DNA of 40,828 nt from contig NZ_JACJKB010000018.1 of NCBI RefSeq assembly GCF_016900375.1, positions 1-40,828 of the forward strand, given 5' to 3'. The position numbers and the translations under genes are program-made. Under the pieces are notes generated by a model. That model searched no databases, was not told the DNA's origin, and worked only from the letters and a program-made list of their open reading frames with translations. This DNA is from Collinsella tanakaei. Lineage in GTDB: Bacteria; Actinomycetota; Coriobacteriia; Coriobacteriales; Coriobacteriaceae. Every line of letters begins with the position of its first letter. Within the stretch, counting starts at the first letter, position 1. Shown here one piece after another: positions 27,562 through 38,407 of this stretch.

Positions 27562-27969
27562 TTACGCCCGGTGCTCGACCTCGGAGACGCACTCGTTCTT
27601 GATGGTGCCGACGAGCGTCTGGAGGGCGTCGATCACGCGCGGGCGGATATCGCCGCCGATGAGCACGAGCATGATGTCGTCGCCCACCTCGAGCTCGCCC
27701 TCATTCAGCCACACGCGCACGTAGCCGATGCCGGGCAGCTGGCGGGTGACATCGACGGCCGCGTCGACCTTCGCGCGGTCATAGGAGAACGTCATGCCGC
27801 CAACCTTGCTGCCGGGCTGCACGCCGTCGGTCTCGATGCCGCGGACCTCGGCCTTGGGCGTCTCGCGCACCGTGCCGTTGTGCACGAGGTACATGCCGCA
27901 TGCGCGGAAGCTCGGGTCGGCCTTGGCCTCTGCCAGCCATGCGTCGATAGAGGGCATCTGCTCTGCCAT
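27562..27969 (-). CDS. MoaE-like protein (molybdopterin synthase large-subunit fold)
   Basis: 135 aa. MYLVHNGTVRETPKAEVRG, a central YDRAKVDAAVDVTRQLPGIGYVRVWLNEGELEVGDDIMLVLIGG and a final DALQTLVGTIKNECVSEVEH parallel, in order, the GTVR loop, the helix plus RVG-LEVGD strand and the ACR-x-ID-LK end of MoaE. Similarity is distant and judged by eye. No other molybdenum cofactor genes are in the window. The ATG has GGGAG 6 bases upstream. It stands alone between mntA and the sortase gene. Confidence 0.5.
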   Translation of the reverse strand: MAEQMPSIDAWLAEAKADPSFRACGMYLVHNGTVRETPKAEVRGIETDGVQPGSKVGGMTFSYDRAKVDAAVDVTRQLPGIGYVRVWLNEGELEVGDDIMLVLIGGDIRPRVIDALQTLVGTIKNECVSEVEHRA

Positions 27970-28078
27970 GGAAATCTCCCATCGTATGGTGAATGCGTTC
28001 GGTCTGCGGCATTGTACCCGCGTCGGGCGCTGGGCATGCGCGGCGGGCGCGATGCGGCGGGCGGGGAGCCCGTCGCGG

Positions 28079-29665
28079 TTAGCGGGCGACCGCCTCGGCC
28101 ATGTCGAGCACCATGACGGCGCGCGTCGTGCGCGGGATGATCTCGCCCGCGCAGGTGACGAGGCTCATGACCCGCGTCGCCGATGACAGGCGCTCCTCGG
28201 CATCGGGCGCCTCGGCCTTCGCGTAGGTGTACAGGTCGGCGAGGTAGGCCGGCAGCGATTCGTCCGCGCCGGTGAAGTTGGGCTTGCGTGCATCCGTGTA
28301 CGTGTCTTCGACCCGCGCGGTGAAGATGGGTTTCAGCACGTAGGTCGTGGTGCGCGTGATGTAGTACACCGTCTCGATCTTGTCGAACTCGGCCTGGTTG
28401 GTCGTGTTGTCGATGATCTTGAGCATCGAGCCGTCGTACATGTGGTGGCCGTACAGCGTCGTCTGCTGGTCGAGCATGCCGGGTGCGGTGTTGTCCATGT
28501 CCATGAAGATCGTGCCCGAGCCGTTGCCCGACAGATCGAAAAGGCGGTCCAGGTAGGTCGTGTTGTCGTCGGTGTGGACGACCGGATAGTTGACCACCGT
28601 GCCGGGAATGTAGATCCAGCCGACGATGTCGGGGTTGATGGCGGCAAGCGCGTCGAAGTCGACGTTGGGCACGCCGTCGCCCTCATCAGACGAGACCGCG
28701 TACTCCTCCTGCAGCTCCGTGTAGGTGCCCTGCGCCTGTTGGTAGCCGAGCAGCGCGCGGCCAAGCAGGACCGCGGCGACGATCAGCAGGATGACGCCGA
28801 TCACGATGAGGACGGTGGAGAGCACCGAGCCGCGGCGGCGCGGCTTCGCGTCGTAGGGCGAGGGCTCTACGGGAGCCTCGCCGGCGCGCGGGATGCGCGG
28901 GGCGGCACCCTGGCTGGGGGCCGGCGTGCCGCGGGGGATGGTGCCGTAGGAGCTTGGGGCGGGGGCGATCGGCTGCTGGGGCACGGGTGCTGCGGCCGGG
29001 GCGGCGACGGTCGGCTGCTGGCGCGAGGGCACTGCGGCCGAAGCGACGACGATCGGCTGCGCGGGGGTCGGGACCGGGGCGGGCACCGCCGGGCCGGATG
29101 GCGCCAGCGTGGATGTCGAGGCGGCTGGCGACGGAACGGCATTGATGGAAGGAACGGCCGACTGCGCGGAAGCGGGAGCCGAGGCCGCACCGATGGCGGG
29201 AATCCGGTCGGCGGCGATTCGCTGCGCGGCCGGGGCCGGCACGGCGGGCGTGGGCACGCTGGCAGCGGTGGGCACGGACGGAGCGGCAGGCGTTACAGGC
29301 GCGGGCGCCGGGGTGCGTTCCGTCGCATCGGCAGAGTCCGCCGAGATGCCGGGCACTGTCTGGGGCTTCGGTGTCGTCGCGAAGCGCTTGCCGGCGGGGC
29401 GCTCCCCCACCTCGGTCGTGTCGGGCGCACTGAGCGTATCGGCCGGCCGAAAGTGACCCGCCCTCGCCTGGCCGCTGGCGGCAGGAGCGGCGAACCGCTT
29501 TCCCGCCGGGCGAGACGAAACGGGATCATCCGCATGCTTTTGGGCCGAGAAATGAGATCCGCTCGGGACCATCCGCATGCGCTCCGCGGGAATCGAGCCG
29601 AGCTCGCCGGAGAACGCGGAGGCGGGCTGCTTGCCCTCAGAGGTGTGTTTGCCGTTTGCTGCCAT
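28079..29665 (-). CDS. Class B sortase with long cytoplasmic N-terminal region
   Basis: 528 aa. Catalytic motifs: YGHHMYDGSML (His at about 407), LVTCAGE (Cys505) and PRTTRAVMV (Arg512 or 515), with the class B long insert between His and Cys. One membrane anchor at about residues 283-306, then a linker. The first roughly 280 residues are Pro/Ala/Ser-rich with almost no predicted structure and contain the eight-residue block RPAGKRFA twice (about 52 and 92); most class B sortases have only 10-30 residues here. The start is ATG 29665 with AAAGG 8 bases upstream. No LPXTG-type substrate or pilin gene is in the window, so the role (housekeeping anchoring or pilus base) is open. Confidence 0.92.
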   Translation of the reverse strand: MAANGKHTSEGKQPASAFSGELGSIPAERMRMVPSGSHFSAQKHADDPVSSRPAGKRFAAPAASGQARAGHFRPADTLSAPDTTEVGERPAGKRFATTPKPQTVPGISADSADATERTPAPAPVTPAAPSVPTAASVPTPAVPAPAAQRIAADRIPAIGAASAPASAQSAVPSINAVPSPAASTSTLAPSGPAVPAPVPTPAQPIVVASAAVPSRQQPTVAAPAAAPVPQQPIAPAPSSYGTIPRGTPAPSQGAAPRIPRAGEAPVEPSPYDAKPRRRGSVLSTVLIVIGVILLIVAAVLLGRALLGYQQAQGTYTELQEEYAVSSDEGDGVPNVDFDALAAINPDIVGWIYIPGTVVNYPVVHTDDNTTYLDRLFDLSGNGSGTIFMDMDNTAPGMLDQQTTLYGHHMYDGSMLKIIDNTTNQAEFDKIETVYYITRTTTYVLKPIFTARVEDTYTDARKPNFTGADESLPAYLADLYTYAKAEAPDAEERLSSATRVMSLVTCAGEIIPRTTRAVMVLDMAEAVAR

Positions 29666-29699
29666 GCGTTTTTCGCCTTTCGTCGCAAGCGGAACAGGT

Positions 29700-29776
29700 G
29701 CGCGGGGCGGCCCCGCGCCCTGTATGCAGCGGGACCGCCGGCCCGGGCGCGTGTGCCCGGCATCGCCAGCGGTCCC
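29700..29776. repeat. Two GC-rich hairpins between purE and the sortase gene
   Basis: GCGCGGGGC / GCCCCGCGC at about 29700-29718 and GGGACCGC / GCGGTCCC at 29731-29776 with a nested CCGGGC / GCCCGG. Both lie after purE on its strand and could terminate or slow its transcript; no T run follows. Confidence 0.5.
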
Positions 29777-29831
29777 GACCATGCTGTGGAAAACGCCGCC
29801 AAAGCGGGTCTTCCGACGTTGAATCCTACCG

Positions 29832-30302
29832 TTACGCCTCGGCCATCTCGCGCTTGAGATCCTCGACCACGGTGCGGTACTCCGGCATGGTGGCGCCGAG
29901 GATCTGCGTGGCGTAGATGGCGGCGTTCTTGGCGCCGTTGATGGCGACGCAGGCCACGGGCACGCCGGAGGGCATCTGCACCATGGACAGCAGGGAGTCG
30001 AGGCCGCCCAGGTCGCTCGTCTTCATGGGGACGCCGATCACGGGCAGCGGAGTGAAGGCCGCGACGACGCCACCGAGGTGCGCAGCCTTGCCGGCGGCGG
30101 CGATGATGACCTTGATGCCGCGCTCGGCAGCGCTGCCGGCCCACTCATGCACCTTGTCGGGCGTGCGGTGCGCGCTGGCGATGACGAGCTCGTAGGGAAC
30201 GCCCAGGCGCTCGAGCTCGGCGGTGCAGCCCTCCATGGTGGGCAGGTCGGACTTGGAACCCATGATGATGCCCACGAGCGGGGTCTTCTCGGTATCTGCC
30301 AT
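29832..30302 (-). CDS. purE: N5-carboxyaminoimidazole ribonucleotide mutase
   Basis: Class I PurE, converting N5-CAIR to CAIR in purine synthesis. 156 aa. Seen: [13 protein letters not shown] (substrate phosphate loop), [11 protein letters not shown] with the catalytic His, [16 protein letters not shown] and [31 protein letters not shown] lies 7 bases before the ATG. It is separated from purF, M and N by several kilobases; purK is not in the window. Confidence 0.97.
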   Translation of the reverse strand: MADTEKTPLVGIIMGSKSDLPTMEGCTAELERLGVPYELVIASAHRTPDKVHEWAGSAAERGIKVIIAAAGKAAHLGGVVAAFTPLPVIGVPMKTSDLGGLDSLLSMVQMPSGVPVACVAINGAKNAAIYATQILGATMPEYRTVVEDLKREMAEA

Positions 30303-30355
30303 ATGCGGCCTCCTAGCCTTCTTGGACGACGATGAACGGTTTCAGTATGTCCCTT

Positions 30356-30409
30356 TTCAGGACGGAGATGTTTGTGGACATCGATGTCCACAAACATCTC
30401 CGTCCTGAA
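30356..30409. repeat. Perfect 54-bp palindrome
   Basis: 27-base arms with no loop (TTCAGGACGGAGATGTTTG onward), centred on ATCGAT at 30382/30383. ATGTCC flanks it on both outer sides in inverted order. It lies between purE and the small membrane protein gene. Confidence 0.92.
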
Positions 30410-30425
30410 TGCGGACATCGGGGGA

Positions 30426-30647
30426 CTAGCGCTTCTTGTGTGGGCGTTTTTTGCGGGCGGGACGCTGGGCCTGTGCGGACGCGCTTGCGCTGCGGCCACC
30501 GCCGCCTCGGCCCTCGCGACGTGCGCGCATGGCGTAGATGCCGCCGCCGAGCAGCGTGGCCAAGGCGATGATCAGCATGAACATGAGGGGGTTGCTTCCC
30601 GACGCTTCCTGCGTCGCCGCGGTGGCGGCAAGCATCACCATATGCAT
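30426..30647 (-). CDS. Small single-pass membrane protein, unknown function
   Basis: 73 aa: a short extracytoplasmic or signal-like start, a membrane helix at about residues 19-39 (PLMFMLIIALATLLGGGIYAM) and a highly basic Gly/Arg/Lys-rich tail ending RKKRPHKKR. The start is ATG 30647 with AAAGG about 9 bases upstream; an earlier GTG falls inside a palindrome and is rejected. No family is recognised. It is bracketed by perfect palindromes on both sides. Confidence 0.65.
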   Translation of the reverse strand: MHMVMLAATAATQEASGSNPLMFMLIIALATLLGGGIYAMRARREGRGGGGRSASASAQAQRPARKKRPHKKR

Positions 30648-30704
30648 GGGCAAGACCTTTCCGAGCCGGACACACAACCCCAGTGTACCCACGAACGCCG
30701 CCCT

Positions 30705-30772
30705 GGCCTCATTGGGGACGTAGCCGGCGGAGGCCACATTTGGCCTCCGCCGGCTACGTCCCCAATGAGGCC
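30705..30772. repeat. Perfect 32-bp-arm inverted repeat after carB
   Basis: Arms 30705-30736 and 30741-30772 are exact reverse complements around a 4-base loop (CATT). It starts 22 bases beyond the carB stop and could act as its terminator or mRNA 3' end, but no T run follows. Confidence 0.92.
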
Positions 30773-30793
30773 AAGAAAGGCGGCGAGAGAGGG

Positions 30794-34084
<3,291 letters not shown>

Positions 34085-34109
34085 GGAAACTCTTCTCTAT
34101 CCCTGCGGC

Positions 34110-34203
34110 CTCCCGTAGTGTCCGACCTTGCCCTTCACTCGTCGGTCGCCGCGCACCAGGCGTGCTCCCTCCTCGTTCAAGGCAATCTCGGGCACTACGG
34201 AAG
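34110..34203 (-). ncRNA. Candidate structured RNA in the carA-carB gap
   Basis: Read on the minus strand: an outer stem CTTCCGTAGTGCCCGA with TCGGACACTACGGGAG (one A-C mismatch plus one wobble), an inner stem TTGCCTT / AAGGGCAA with a bulge, and a GCAC / GTGC hairpin. About 45 loop bases between are purine-rich. It fills most of the 135 bases between the carA stop and the carB start and ends 25 bases before the carB ATG. Function not known: attenuator, translational coupler or repeat. Confidence 0.5.
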
Positions 34204-34219
34204 CCCGTCTCCGTGGTCG

Positions 34220-35635
34220 TTATTCGGCAGCGAAGGTCCAGCCGGCCAGGCGGTCTTTCGCGATATCGATGTTCAGGTAGTCGGGGTCGCCGTCCATGAG
34301 GCGCGCGAACGCCGTGAACAGGTAGTGGGCGTCGGTCGGACCGGGCGCGGCCTCGGGATGGTACTGCACGCAGAAAGCGGGGCGGTCAAGCAGCTGGATG
34401 CCCTCGGCCGTGCCGTCGTTGAGGTTCACATGCGTCAGGCGGATGCGGCCGAAGCGCTCGTTTTCCACCACGGGCGCCACGCCGCGCTCAACCCAGAAGC
34501 GCAGGTCGCCGTTGGCGGGATGCTCGGCCAAGCCGCCGGAGAGCTCGGGCACGAGCGCGCCCAGGCTCGGGAACACAAGCCCGAAGCCGTGGTTTTGCGC
34601 GGTGATCTCCACGCGGCGGCTAATGAGGTTCATGACGGGCTGATTGCCGCCGCGATGGCCGAACTTGAGCTTTTCCATCTGGGCGCCGCAGGCGAGGCTG
34701 ATCATCTGGTGCCCCAGGCAGATGCCGAACAGCGGCACGCGGCCGATGAGCTCGCGCACCTGGGAGTAGGTCTCCTCCACGGCATCCGGGTCGCCCGGGC
34801 CGTTGGACAGAAAGACGCCGTCGGGGTTGCCCGCCAGGACCTCCTCGGCCGGGGTATCCCACGGCACGACCGTGAGCTCGCAGCCCACGCGCACGAGACC
34901 CTCGAGGATGCCGCGCTTAATGCCGCAGTCGTACACCGTCACGCGGTAGCGCGGCTCGGCGGGCGCGGAGGAGGCGAAGTCGTGGGCGGCCGGCAGGTCG
35001 GCGGCGGTGTAGGGATGCGCCTCGGCGCAGCTCACCGTGCGCACGAGGTTCTGGCCCACGAGCGAGGGCGCCGCATCGAGCAGCTCGACGAGCTCGGCGA
35101 TGCCGAAGACCTCGGTGGAGATGATGCCCTTCTGGGCGCCGTGATCGCGCAGATGGCGCACGAGGGCACGCGTGTCGACGCCCTCGATGCCCACGATGCC
35201 CATCTGCTCCAGATAGTCGGGCACCGAGACCTGGCTGCGCCAGTTGGACGGGGCGGCGCACATGTCGTGCACGACGACGCCGCGCAGCGCCGGGGTGTTC
35301 GCCCCCCGTTCGGAGCTGCCTGGGAAGGCGCTCTGGACGTCGGCGGGGTCGATGCCGTAGTTGCCGATCTGGGGGTAGGTCATGGTCACGATCTGGCCGG
35401 CGTAGCTCGGGTCGGTGAAGACCTCGTAGTAGCCCTCGAGCGACGTGTTGAAGCAGACCTCGCCGGTCGCCGTGCCCTGGGCGCCGCACGCGCGGCCATA
35501 AAAAACGGTCCCGTCCTCAAGCATGAGGATAGCGGGACCGCGGTAGCCCTTGCTTGTCTGCGAGATGATGCGCTGCGCAAGCTCGCTCGGCGCAGCCTTT
35601 CGAGTTTCGATGCCAACAGTGGTTCTGAGTTCCAT
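34220..35635 (-). CDS. carA: Carbamoyl-phosphate synthase small (glutaminase) subunit
   Basis: 471 aa; typical CarA is 360-390. The N-terminal CPSase domain (LMLEDGTVFYGRACG, TSLEGYYEVFTDPSYAGQIV, YPQIGNYG) and the class I glutamine amidotransferase domain (NGPGDP, catalytic Cys306 in GICLGHQ, H426/E428 in YHPEA) are complete. Additions are a roughly 30-residue N-terminal leader, a 45-residue insertion at about 353-399 between QNHGF and THVNLNDGT in the glutaminase core, and a short C-terminal tail. The ATG at 35635 has AAAAGGAG 7 bases upstream. It is the first gene of the carAB operon. Confidence 0.96.
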   Translation of the reverse strand: MELRTTVGIETRKAAPSELAQRIISQTSKGYRGPAILMLEDGTVFYGRACGAQGTATGEVCFNTSLEGYYEVFTDPSYAGQIVTMTYPQIGNYGIDPADVQSAFPGSSERGANTPALRGVVVHDMCAAPSNWRSQVSVPDYLEQMGIVGIEGVDTRALVRHLRDHGAQKGIISTEVFGIAELVELLDAAPSLVGQNLVRTVSCAEAHPYTAADLPAAHDFASSAPAEPRYRVTVYDCGIKRGILEGLVRVGCELTVVPWDTPAEEVLAGNPDGVFLSNGPGDPDAVEETYSQVRELIGRVPLFGICLGHQMISLACGAQMEKLKFGHRGGNQPVMNLISRRVEITAQNHGFGLVFPSLGALVPELSGGLAEHPANGDLRFWVERGVAPVVENERFGRIRLTHVNLNDGTAEGIQLLDRPAFCVQYHPEAAPGPTDAHYLFTAFARLMDGDPDYLNIDIAKDRLAGWTFAAE

Positions 35636-35691
35636 AAACGCTCCTTTTCGGTCTCTCGGGACCGCTTTAAAGGATGGATAAGTCCTGTGGC

Positions 35692-35697
35692 ATTGTA
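35692..35697 (-). promoter_or_regulatory. Candidate -10 box of carAB
   Basis: TACAAT on the minus strand, 57 bases before the carA ATG, inside the only AT-rich stretch of the area (35690-35760). Upstream, TGAATAATTGTG resembles half of an ArgR operator. No clear -35 was found. A small hairpin CGGTC / GACCG lies between it and the start. Confidence 0.35.
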
Positions 35698-35898
35698 CGC
35701 TTATTCTCGCATCGTAATTGAGTTGAAACACAATTATTCATTTTGGCGGGAATATTCGATGGATTTATACGGAAGGGAGCGGGCGCAACGGGGCGTAGGC
35801 CGGCGGCGGGATGCTGCCCTCCGCCGATTGTTGCGCAACAGGGCGTGCGGCGCATGACCGACGATAGGGGCAGCGCAACCTGCTGCGATTGGAGCACC

Positions 35899-36480
35899 AT
35901 GCCTGCCGAGGAACTTGCCGCCGCGTTCTTTCACGCCCGCGATGACGCCGCGCGACGCGACGCCGCGCTCGAGCTTGCCGCCTGGTGCCATGACCATGAG
36001 GCTCCGTTCTCCTACTTTGGACAGCTCGCGACCGAGGGCGACTGGGTCGCATCCGCGTACTCCTACACGCCGGCGTCCGACCGCGCCGAGCGCTACCGGC
36101 TGGCGCGGCGCGCGGCCGCGTGGTGCTGCAGCAACGGGGCGAGCATCTGATTCAGAGAGACTTGGCTCAACGAGGGCGCGTGGCTCGCTATGGCCTACCG
36201 GGCCTGCGACGACAGCGCCAGCGCCCGGGAGCTCGCGCTGCGCCTGGCAGATCTCTGCCTGGGCGGGCACACGTCCTATCTGGTGGACGGCAGCTGGCTG
36301 AACGCCGGCGACTGGCTTGCCCGCGCGTACGCTCGCGCGCAAGGCGACGACGCCGCGCGCATTGCCGGGCGCGTAGCCACCTGGTGCCGCGAGAACGACT
36401 GCTCCGTGCAGCTCGAGGGCGCTTGGCACGACGCCGCCTGGTGGGAGCACGCGAGCAACGGAAGCGCCGCCGCCCGATAG
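35899..36480 (+). pseudogene. Tandem-repeat protein gene interrupted by an in-frame UGA
   Basis: From ATG 35899 (GGAG 5 bases upstream) the frame runs 83 codons to TGA at 36148-36150 and continues open in the same frame to a stop at 36480. Both parts share repeats of about 43 residues built on E/AG-D/A-W-L-A-x-AY and A-x-WC, e.g. EGDWVASAYSY, EGAWLAMAYRA and AGDWLARAYARA. The TGA falls inside a repeat, where the neighbours have Leu or Gln, so it is a nonsense change or recoded codon and not a domain end. The family is not recognised; the alpha-helical repeat resembles Sel1/TPR-like arrays only in general form. Reading as intact would give about 193 residues. Confidence 0.65.
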
Positions 36481-36610
36481 CATCGCCGGGCGAAACCGCC
36501 CCGACACCGGAAATGTGAACAAGAAGATTGTTGGACTTGCCTTGGTGCCAAAGCGCTAAGGTGGGGTGCGTACGCTGGTCCATAAGTCCGCGGAAGAAAG
36601 AGGAATAACC

Positions 36611-37504
36611 ATGTCTAACGGAATCACCAGCCCAGAAATGCCCCTTTACCAGCGCGAGGGGGCCTACATCCCGCGTGTCGCCGCCGTGCACGATATGTGC
36701 GGCTACGGCAAGTGCTCACTCGGCGTCGCCATCCCCGTGCTCTCCGCTGCAGGCTGCGACGTATGCCCCGTGCCCACCTCGCTGTTCAGCTCGCACACGG
36801 CGTTCCCCGGCTGGTACATGCACGATACGACTGAGATGCTCAGCGACTACCTGGCTGCTTGGAAGAACATCGGCGTGGATATCGACGCCGTGTACTCCGG
36901 CTTCTTGGGCGCGCCCGAGCAGGTCGACCGCATTCGCGATCTATACGAGATGTATCCGAAGGCGCTGCGCGTCGTCGACCCGGTGATGGCCGACCACGGC
37001 AAGGTCTACCCCACCTACACGCCCGAGCTCTGCGAGGCTATGGCCGAGCTCGCCGAGGGTGCCGACATCCTGACCCCCAACCTGACCGAGGCCGCCATCA
37101 TCCTGGGCGAGCCTATCGGTGACGCATGGGCGGGCGAGAACATCGCGGATGACGAGGCACACCGCCTGGTTGACGCCCTGCTCGCCAAGGGGACGCATAC
37201 CGTGGTGCTCAAGGGCATCCAGCGCGGGGACGGCCAGATCCGCAACTTTGTGGGCACCGATGGCGGCGCGTTCTTTGAGGTCAAAAACGAGCTGCTGCCC
37301 TACATGCTGCACGGCACCGGCGACCTGTACTGCTCGTGCCTGCTGGCCGCCGTCATGGCTGGCCGCACGCTGCGCGAGTCCGTCGTGTTCGCGGGCGACT
37401 TCGTGCACGATGCGATGATTGTCTCGTCGAAGCAGCCGCAGTTCCAGGACCGCGGCGTGTCGTTCGAAACGATGCTCGGCCGTGTCTCCGACCTGTTGAA
37501 ATAG
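36611..37504 (+). CDS. Pyridoxal/pyridoxamine kinase family protein
   Basis: 297-aa ribokinase-fold kinase, closest to PdxK/PdxY. Seen: VAAVHDMCGYGKCSLGVAIPVLSAAG (opening with substrate loop), LFSSHTAFPGWYMHD, YSGFLGAPEQ, VVDPVMADHGKVYPTYTPE, LTPNLTEAAIILGEP and the C-terminal HGTGDLYCSCLLAAVMAG, where the catalytic Asp (GTGD) lies. It phosphorylates vitamin B6 forms for PLP salvage. The ATG at 36611 has AGAGGAA 6 bases upstream; an upstream in-frame codon at 36566 is not used. A terminator follows. Confidence 0.93.
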   Translation: MSNGITSPEMPLYQREGAYIPRVAAVHDMCGYGKCSLGVAIPVLSAAGCDVCPVPTSLFSSHTAFPGWYMHDTTEMLSDYLAAWKNIGVDIDAVYSGFLGAPEQVDRIRDLYEMYPKALRVVDPVMADHGKVYPTYTPELCEAMAELAEGADILTPNLTEAAIILGEPIGDAWAGENIADDEAHRLVDALLAKGTHTVVLKGIQRGDGQIRNFVGTDGGAFFEVKNELLPYMLHGTGDLYCSCLLAAVMAGRTLRESVVFAGDFVHDAMIVSSKQPQFQDRGVSFETMLGRVSDLLK

Positions 37505-37507
37505 TGC

Positions 37508-37532
37508 AAGTTTGGGGACAGGTCCCAAACTT
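37508..37532. repeat. REP-like palindrome (GGGGACAGG type)
   Basis: Perfect 9-bp stem AAGTTTGGG / CCCAAACTT around GACAGGT. It begins 4 bases after the kinase gene stop. Relatives lie at 5686, 38222 and 38753. Confidence 0.75.
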
Positions 37533-37540
37533 TCATCCGA

Positions 37541-37569
37541 GCCCCGCGCACAGCTGCACGGGGCTTTTT
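37541..37569 (+). terminator. Kinase gene terminator
   Basis: GCCCCG / CGGGGC stem with a 12-base loop followed by TTTTT on the plus strand. A clear intrinsic terminator. Confidence 0.85.
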
Positions 37570-37754
37570 GCTGGCTCGGCAGCTCGATAGAGCGCGCCCG
37601 CACGTTTGAAGGCAGCCCCAGGTCCACGGCTCTATAGCTTCTGCTCGTCCGAGCGGCGCACGCTTGGCTTTCCGCCGGACAAGCGCCGCTTTCTTTCCGC
37701 TCAGCCATGATGGAAGGGCACTTTGTCCGTGGACACAGCTCATTTCTGCGACTG

Positions 37755-37952
37755 GCGGAAAGTAAGTTCAGATATGCGTTACCTACTTAGCTGCTTGGTT
37801 GTGCCGTTATGACCGTTTTGCTTCTCAAACAGTCATAACGGTCACATATTTGACGCATTTTCGCGGCTGCAGACGCCTATAGGGCGGCTTTTGCCCCGAT
37901 TTTCACTACCCACAAGCAAGATGGGTAACGCATATCTGAACTAACTTTCGCC
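37755..37952. repeat. Long inverted-repeat element A
   Basis: 198 bp with 29-base terminal arms (GTTCAGATATGCGTTACC inner part; 2 mismatches) and an inner stem CCGTTATGAC / GTCATAACGG at about 37805-37838. No ORF of note inside. MITE-like architecture without visible target-site duplication. Confidence 0.75.
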
Positions 37953-37957
37953 CAAGT

Positions 37958-38127
37958 GGACAATTGCCCCAGATATGTACTACTCGCACCTCGACGGGAT
38001 GCCGATATGCAATATAAGATGCTGCACTTTTCACTGGTCTGCGAGCGTGAACCCTCGCCCACCTGCCCCGACTCCCAATCCGCCCTCTGAGTCGGCTCGA
38101 AAAGATACATATCTGGTCAGATTGTCC
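37958..38127. repeat. Long inverted-repeat element B
   Basis: 170 bp, 5 bases after element A. Terminal arms GGACAAT(4 variable)CCAGATATGTA; an inner stem CGACTC / GAGTCG lies in the right half. It shares AGATATG with element A. No ORF of note inside. Confidence 0.7.
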
Positions 38128-38151
38128 AGTCTCCGGCCACAAGACTCAATG

Positions 38152-38180
38152 ATGACAGTTGGGACGGGGCTCGCTGTCAT
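38152..38180. repeat. REP-like palindrome (GACAGTT type), second copy
   Basis: ATGACAG / CTGTCAT stem around TTGGGACGGGGCTCG; the left half matches the copy at 16200 at 16 of 17 positions. Confidence 0.65.
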
Positions 38181-38221
38181 AGAAAAGTCCCACGCACGGG
38201 GCGATGTCAGCGGGGCCTTGC

Positions 38222-38254
38222 GTGAAAGATTGGGGCCTGTCCCCGAACTTTCAC
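38222..38254. repeat. REP-like palindrome (GGGGACAGG type)
   Basis: GTGAAAGATTGGGG / CCCCGAACTTTCAC with two mismatches around CCTGT. Same core as at 37508, with longer arms. Confidence 0.7.
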
Positions 38255-38407
38255 TTGAGGAGGGCTGAGCGGTAGACCCGGCCGATTTCACCCAGCTCGG
38301 GGCGCCCGGCAAATTCGGCAAGTCATCGCCAGATGGCGTTGACCGAAGACCGGCGCGGGCGCCCTTCGCCCTGAAAAAAACCCGCGCCACGCAGGGCTGC
38401 GCTTGGG

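Noticed and set aside
30648-30737. GTG start extending the small membrane protein gene by 30 codons
   Set aside because: The GTG and following codons lie inside a perfect palindrome, and a better ATG with a ribosome site follows.
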